Shown here in pieces: positions 5,403-7,756 of a stretch of 7,756 nt of DNA (position 1 is the first letter of the stretch; each line of letters begins with the position of its first letter). The notes beneath the pieces are model-generated. The model was not told the origin of the DNA, did not search any database, and saw nothing but the letters and a program-made list of their open reading frames with translations. This DNA comes from JBGOUV01 sp041477815 (GTDB lineage: Bacteria > Acidobacteriota > Terriglobia > Bryobacterales > JACQDG01): assembly GCA_041477815.1 (NCBI GenBank), contig JBGOUV010000334.1:1-7756 (forward strand). The letters are read 5' to 3'. Both the position numbers and the translations under genes were made by a program.

Positions 5403-5879
5403 TTAGTTCACGGTGACCTGGATGGTCTGGAGGGCGGCCAGGGCCATGGGGTCGTCGGGCTGAATCTGCAGAGCCTGGGCGAATTCATCTAGCGCTCGCA
5501 TCTTGTCGCCGCGGGCCAGGTAGATCCTACCGAGATTCAGGTAGGGGAAGTGACGGGGTTCGTAACGCTTGGCCAGCTTGGCCCGCTCCAGCCAGGGGAC
5601 GGCGTCGGCAGGCTGCCCCTTTTGCATCAGGTAGACGCCTATGTCGTTGTAGGGGTTGCCAAAGTCGGGGTCGAGCAGGATGGCCTTCTTGCACTCCTCG
5701 ATGGCCTCGTCGAGCAGGCCGAGATAGGAGATGGCCCAGCCCCGGTAGGTGAAGCCTTCGGCCGTGGGCTCGACCTCCAGGCTGGCCTCAAACAAGCGGA
5801 TAGCCTCGGGGACGCGGCCTCCCATCAGCTCCTGCGTTCCCTGTTCCCAGAGTTCTCTGGCGCGCGGGTTGTCGCTCAC
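5403..5879 (-). CDS. Small TPR-repeat protein
   Basis: This 158-residue protein is made almost entirely of about four tetratricopeptide repeats (roughly residues 7-40, 41-74, 75-108 and 109-142). Repeat signatures include YRGWAISYLGLLDEAIEECK, AILLDPDFGNPYNDIGVYL and YLNLGRIYLARGDKMRALDE. It has no signal peptide, membrane segment or catalytic domain, so it is probably a cytoplasmic protein-protein scaffold; its partner is unknown. GTG 5879 is chosen as the start because GGAGGT (5896-5891) and GGAGGG (5890-5885) precede it. Only 18 bases separate it from the ribD stop, so it is the second gene of a ribD operon. No functional link to riboflavin synthesis is evident. Confidence 0.88.
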   Translation of the reverse strand: MSDNPRARELWEQGTQELMGGRVPEAIRLFEASLEVEPTAEGFTYRGWAISYLGLLDEAIEECKKAILLDPDFGNPYNDIGVYLMQKGQPADAVPWLERAKLAKRYEPRHFPYLNLGRIYLARGDKMRALDEFAQALQIQPDDPMALAALQTIQVTVN

Positions 5880-5897
5880 AGCGGCCCTCCACCTCCA

Positions 5898-7001
5898 TCA
5901 TCGCACATAGCCTTCCACGGCGAACTCATCGGGGGCCACGGGGAAGGCGTGGACCTGGTGCAGGCGCAGGGCCGAGGAGCGGCTGCGGCGGCCTGGTCCG
6001 GCGGCCACGGGCAGCGATTCGAGGCCTCCCAGGATCTTGGGGGCGTAATAGAAGAGAACCTTGTCGGCCACACCCGCTTCCAGGGCGGCCCAGTTCAGCT
6101 TGGATCCGGCTTCCAGCATTACTGAGATCTTCTGGTGGTCGCCGAGCCACTGGCGGAGGGCCGGCAGGTCCACGCGGCCGCCGGGGCCGTCGAAGACCGC
6201 CACCGGGACGCCCAGGGCTTCCAGGGCCGCGCGGCGCGCCGGGGAGGCGGCCGAGGTGGTGGCGATCAGCAGGTCGTCCTGAAACGACTGCACCAGGCGG
6301 GAGCTGAGGGGGAGGCGGAGCTGGGAATCGACCACTACGCGCAGGAGGGGCAGGCGGCGGGGCAGCCCGGTGCGGTCGGTGAGGAGGCAGTCGTCGGCCA
6401 GGACGGTGCCGATGCCGGTGAGGATGACGTCGTGGTCGTGGCGCACCTGCTGCACGTGGGCGCGCGCCAGCTCGCTGGTGATCCACCCGGTGTTGTCGTC
6501 GGGCGCGGAGATCTTGCCGTCCAGGGTGAGGGCGGCCTTGAGGGTCACCAGGGGACGGCTGGTCCGGATGAAGTGGGCAAAGGCCTCATTCAGGCGGCGG
6601 GCGCGGGGCTCGAGCTCCGGGGCGCGGTCCACCCGTATGCCGGCCTCGGCGAGGCGGGCGAAGCCGGCGCCGCACACCTGGGGGTTGGGGTCTTCCTGGG
6701 CCGCGACTACACGGGCGACGCCGGCGGCGATGAGGGCGTCGGCGCAGGGTGGGGTACGGCCGTGGTGGCTGCACGGCTCCAGGTTGATGTAGAGGGTGGC
6801 GCCCCGGGCGGCGTCGCCGGCCTGTTCCAGGGCCAGGATTTCCGCATGCTTGCGACCGTCGTAGGTATGAACGCCGCGGCCGACGACCTCCCCGTGGCGG
6901 ACCAGGAGGGCGCCGACCATGGGGTTAGGGGAGGTAAGAGCGCGGCCCTGGTAAGCCAGCTCGAGGGCCTCTTCCAGGTACCGCGTGTCTTCCGAGCTCA
7001 C
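5898..7001 (-). CDS. ribD: Bifunctional pyrimidine deaminase / reductase of riboflavin biosynthesis, RibD
   Basis: This 367-residue enzyme is the usual length for RibD. It converts diaminohydroxy-phosphoribosylamino-pyrimidine to 5-amino-6-(5-phosphoribitylamino)uracil in the cytoplasm, the second and third steps from GTP to riboflavin. The N-terminal deaminase domain (about 1-145) has the zinc site His52-Ala-Glu54 (KHAEILAL) and Cys77/Cys86 (EPCSHHGRTPPC). The C-terminal reductase domain (about 148-367) has TLKAALTLDGKI, GWITSELAR, GIGTVLADD and the ending YYAPKILGG. I chose GTG 7001 because the family begins just there (SSEDTRYLEEALELA). The open frame continues far upstream but only as an antisense shadow of the divergent gene. 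There is no room for an FMN riboswitch leader. It is co-transcribed with the TPR gene; no other rib genes are visible. Confidence 0.95.
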   Translation of the reverse strand: MSSEDTRYLEEALELAYQGRALTSPNPMVGALLVRHGEVVGRGVHTYDGRKHAEILALEQAGDAARGATLYINLEPCSHHGRTPPCADALIAAGVARVVAAQEDPNPQVCGAGFARLAEAGIRVDRAPELEPRARRLNEAFAHFIRTSRPLVTLKAALTLDGKISAPDDNTGWITSELARAHVQQVRHDHDVILTGIGTVLADDCLLTDRTGLPRRLPLLRVVVDSQLRLPLSSRLVQSFQDDLLIATTSAASPARRAALEALGVPVAVFDGPGGRVDLPALRQWLGDHQKISVMLEAGSKLNWAALEAGVADKVLFYYAPKILGGLESLPVAAGPGRRSRSSALRLHQVHAFPVAPDEFAVEGYVR

Positions 7002-7019
7002 CGGTGGTATTGTAGCAGC
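7002..7019. promoter_or_regulatory. Shared divergent promoter with overlapping -10 elements (ribD / UxuA-like gene)
   Basis: TATTGTA (7008-7014) reads TACAATA on the other strand. On plus, the extended -10 TGGTATTGT (7005-7013) lies six bases before ATG 7020. On minus, the extended -10 TGCTACAAT (7017-7009) lies seven bases before GTG 7001. Only 18 bases separate the two start codons, so both RNAs should be leaderless and the two promoters cannot be occupied at the same time. Confidence 0.5.
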
Positions 7020-7756
7020 ATGAACAGACGCGATTTCTTCTCTGCTACCACGGTGGCCGCCCTGGCCGAGACGGTCCCGGCCGCCGCCCAGTCCGGCGGT
7101 CGCAAGCGTGCCCTCATGAAGCTCGGCTGCCAGTCGAGCCCCACCGACGCCAAGCGGCTGCAATATTTCAAGCGGCACAGCGTCAACAACATCTGCGGCT
7201 ATCCGCTGGGGGCCAAGGACCGGCTGTACCACACCGTCGAGGAATTGTCCGCCTGCAAGGATCTGTGCCTGAAGAACGGCGTGAGCCTGGATATGATCCC
7301 GCCGCCGTTCCTGGCCTCCAGCCACGTCGACCGCACCGAGCATCCGGCGATCATGCTGGGCCAGAGTCCGCAGCGCGACCGCGACATCGAGCACCTGCAG
7401 ATCCTGATCCGCAACTGCGCCAAGGTGGGGATCCCGGCGATTAAGTACAACATGAGCCTGCTGGGGGTGGTGCGGAGCGCGCGAACGCCGGGCCGGGGGG
7501 GCACCAGCTATTCGACGTGGCGGTTGCGGGACGCCAAGCCCAACCCTCCCCTCACCCGCGCCGGCCGGGTCAGCGACGATCCGTATTGGGAGCGCATTAC
7601 CTACTTCCTGGACAAAGTCATCCCGGTGGCCAACGAGAACAAGATCCGCATGGCCTGCCATCCCCACGACCCGGGGATGCCGCCGATGGAAGGCTACCAG
7701 GGAGTGAATACGGTGCTGGGCACGCCCGACGGCCTGAAGAAGTTCGTCTCCATCCG
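7020..7756 (+). CDS. Mannonate dehydratase (UxuA)-like TIM-barrel protein with Tat-type N-terminus, 3' end outside window
   Basis: The frame is open from ATG 7020 to the right edge (245 residues, incomplete). The N-terminus MNRRDFFSATTVAALAE has the twin-arginine RRDFF motif and a modest hydrophobic region, suggesting Tat export; the Glu at position 17 makes the signal imperfect. The rest resembles the UxuA/mannonate dehydratase branch of xylose-isomerase-like TIM barrels. Key segments are VGIPAIKYNMSLLGVVR (residues 136-152) and MACHPHDPGMPP (211-222), where Cys213, His214, His216 and Asp217 include likely metal-site residues. The UxuA family dehydrates mannonate to 2-keto-3-deoxygluconate in hexuronate breakdown; that activity is not proven for exported homologues like this one. 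The gene is divergent from ribD, with 18 bases between start codons and no Shine-Dalgarno. Confidence 0.78.
   Translation, partial: MNRRDFFSATTVAALAETVPAAAQSGGRKRALMKLGCQSSPTDAKRLQYFKRHSVNNICGYPLGAKDRLYHTVEELSACKDLCLKNGVSLDMIPPPFLASSHVDRTEHPAIMLGQSPQRDRDIEHLQILIRNCAKVGIPAIKYNMSLLGVVRSARTPGRGGTSYSTWRLRDAKPNPPLTRAGRVSDDPYWERITYFLDKVIPVANENKIRMACHPHDPGMPPMEGYQGVNTVLGTPDGLKKFVSI

Noticed and set aside
7002..7020. FMN riboswitch upstream of ribD
   Set aside because: Only 18 bases separate ribD from the divergent gene and the transcript appears leaderless, so no aptamer can fit.
7002..7667. Long upstream extension of the ribD reading frame
   Set aside because: It is antisense to the UxuA-like gene, and RibD homology starts just after GTG 7001. 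The open frame is a by-product of high GC content.

Overview
The window is GC-rich DNA (strong G/C preference at third codon positions). Its gene content fits a soil-type Acidobacteriota, most like the Bryobacteraceae/Solibacter group: paralogous PQQ-dependent dehydrogenases beside a diheme c-type cytochrome, a Tat-targeted mannonate-dehydratase-like TIM barrel, and small plasmid-style toxin-antitoxin pairs on the chromosome. This taxonomic placement is an inference from gene style; no marker gene is present.

Layout. (1) Positions 1-3401, plus strand, hold a periplasmic oxidation cluster: the C-terminal part of a PQQ-dependent dehydrogenase, a small orphan lipoprotein, a diheme cytochrome c and a complete second PQQ dehydrogenase that overlaps the cytochrome by ATGA. 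The likely logic is that the quinoprotein oxidises an alcohol or similar substrate in the periplasm and the cytochrome takes the electrons. (2) Positions 3413-5365 are an accessory patch. It contains a vapBC toxin-antitoxin pair (minus), an apparently truncated 5' remnant of a lipase-maturation-factor gene (minus), a stand-alone Rieske ferredoxin (plus), and a HigB/HigA-type pair (plus) whose toxin gene carries two separate one-base frameshifts while its antitoxin is intact. (3) Positions 5403-7001, minus strand, hold ribD (riboflavin biosynthesis) followed by a small TPR protein in one operon. (4) From 7020, plus strand and divergent from ribD, a UxuA-like TIM-barrel protein runs off the end of the window.

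The most unusual shared signal is in the promoters. Five transcription-unit starts (cytochrome c, vapB, higB, ribD, the UxuA-like gene) have a TAnnnT -10-like hexamer ending exactly 6 or 7 bases before the start codon and no credible Shine-Dalgarno sequence, as expected for leaderless mRNAs. Genes inside the units (second PQQ dehydrogenase, vapC, higA, TPR) have Shine-Dalgarno sequences instead. Between ribD and the UxuA-like gene a single symmetric heptamer, TATTGTA, appears to supply the -10 element of both divergent promoters.

I see no tRNA, rRNA, CRISPR array, insertion sequence or strong rho-independent terminator. No wholly new multi-gene system is evident. The points worth testing are the leaderless promoter grammar, the frameshifted higB, and the degraded patch around the two toxin-antitoxin pairs.
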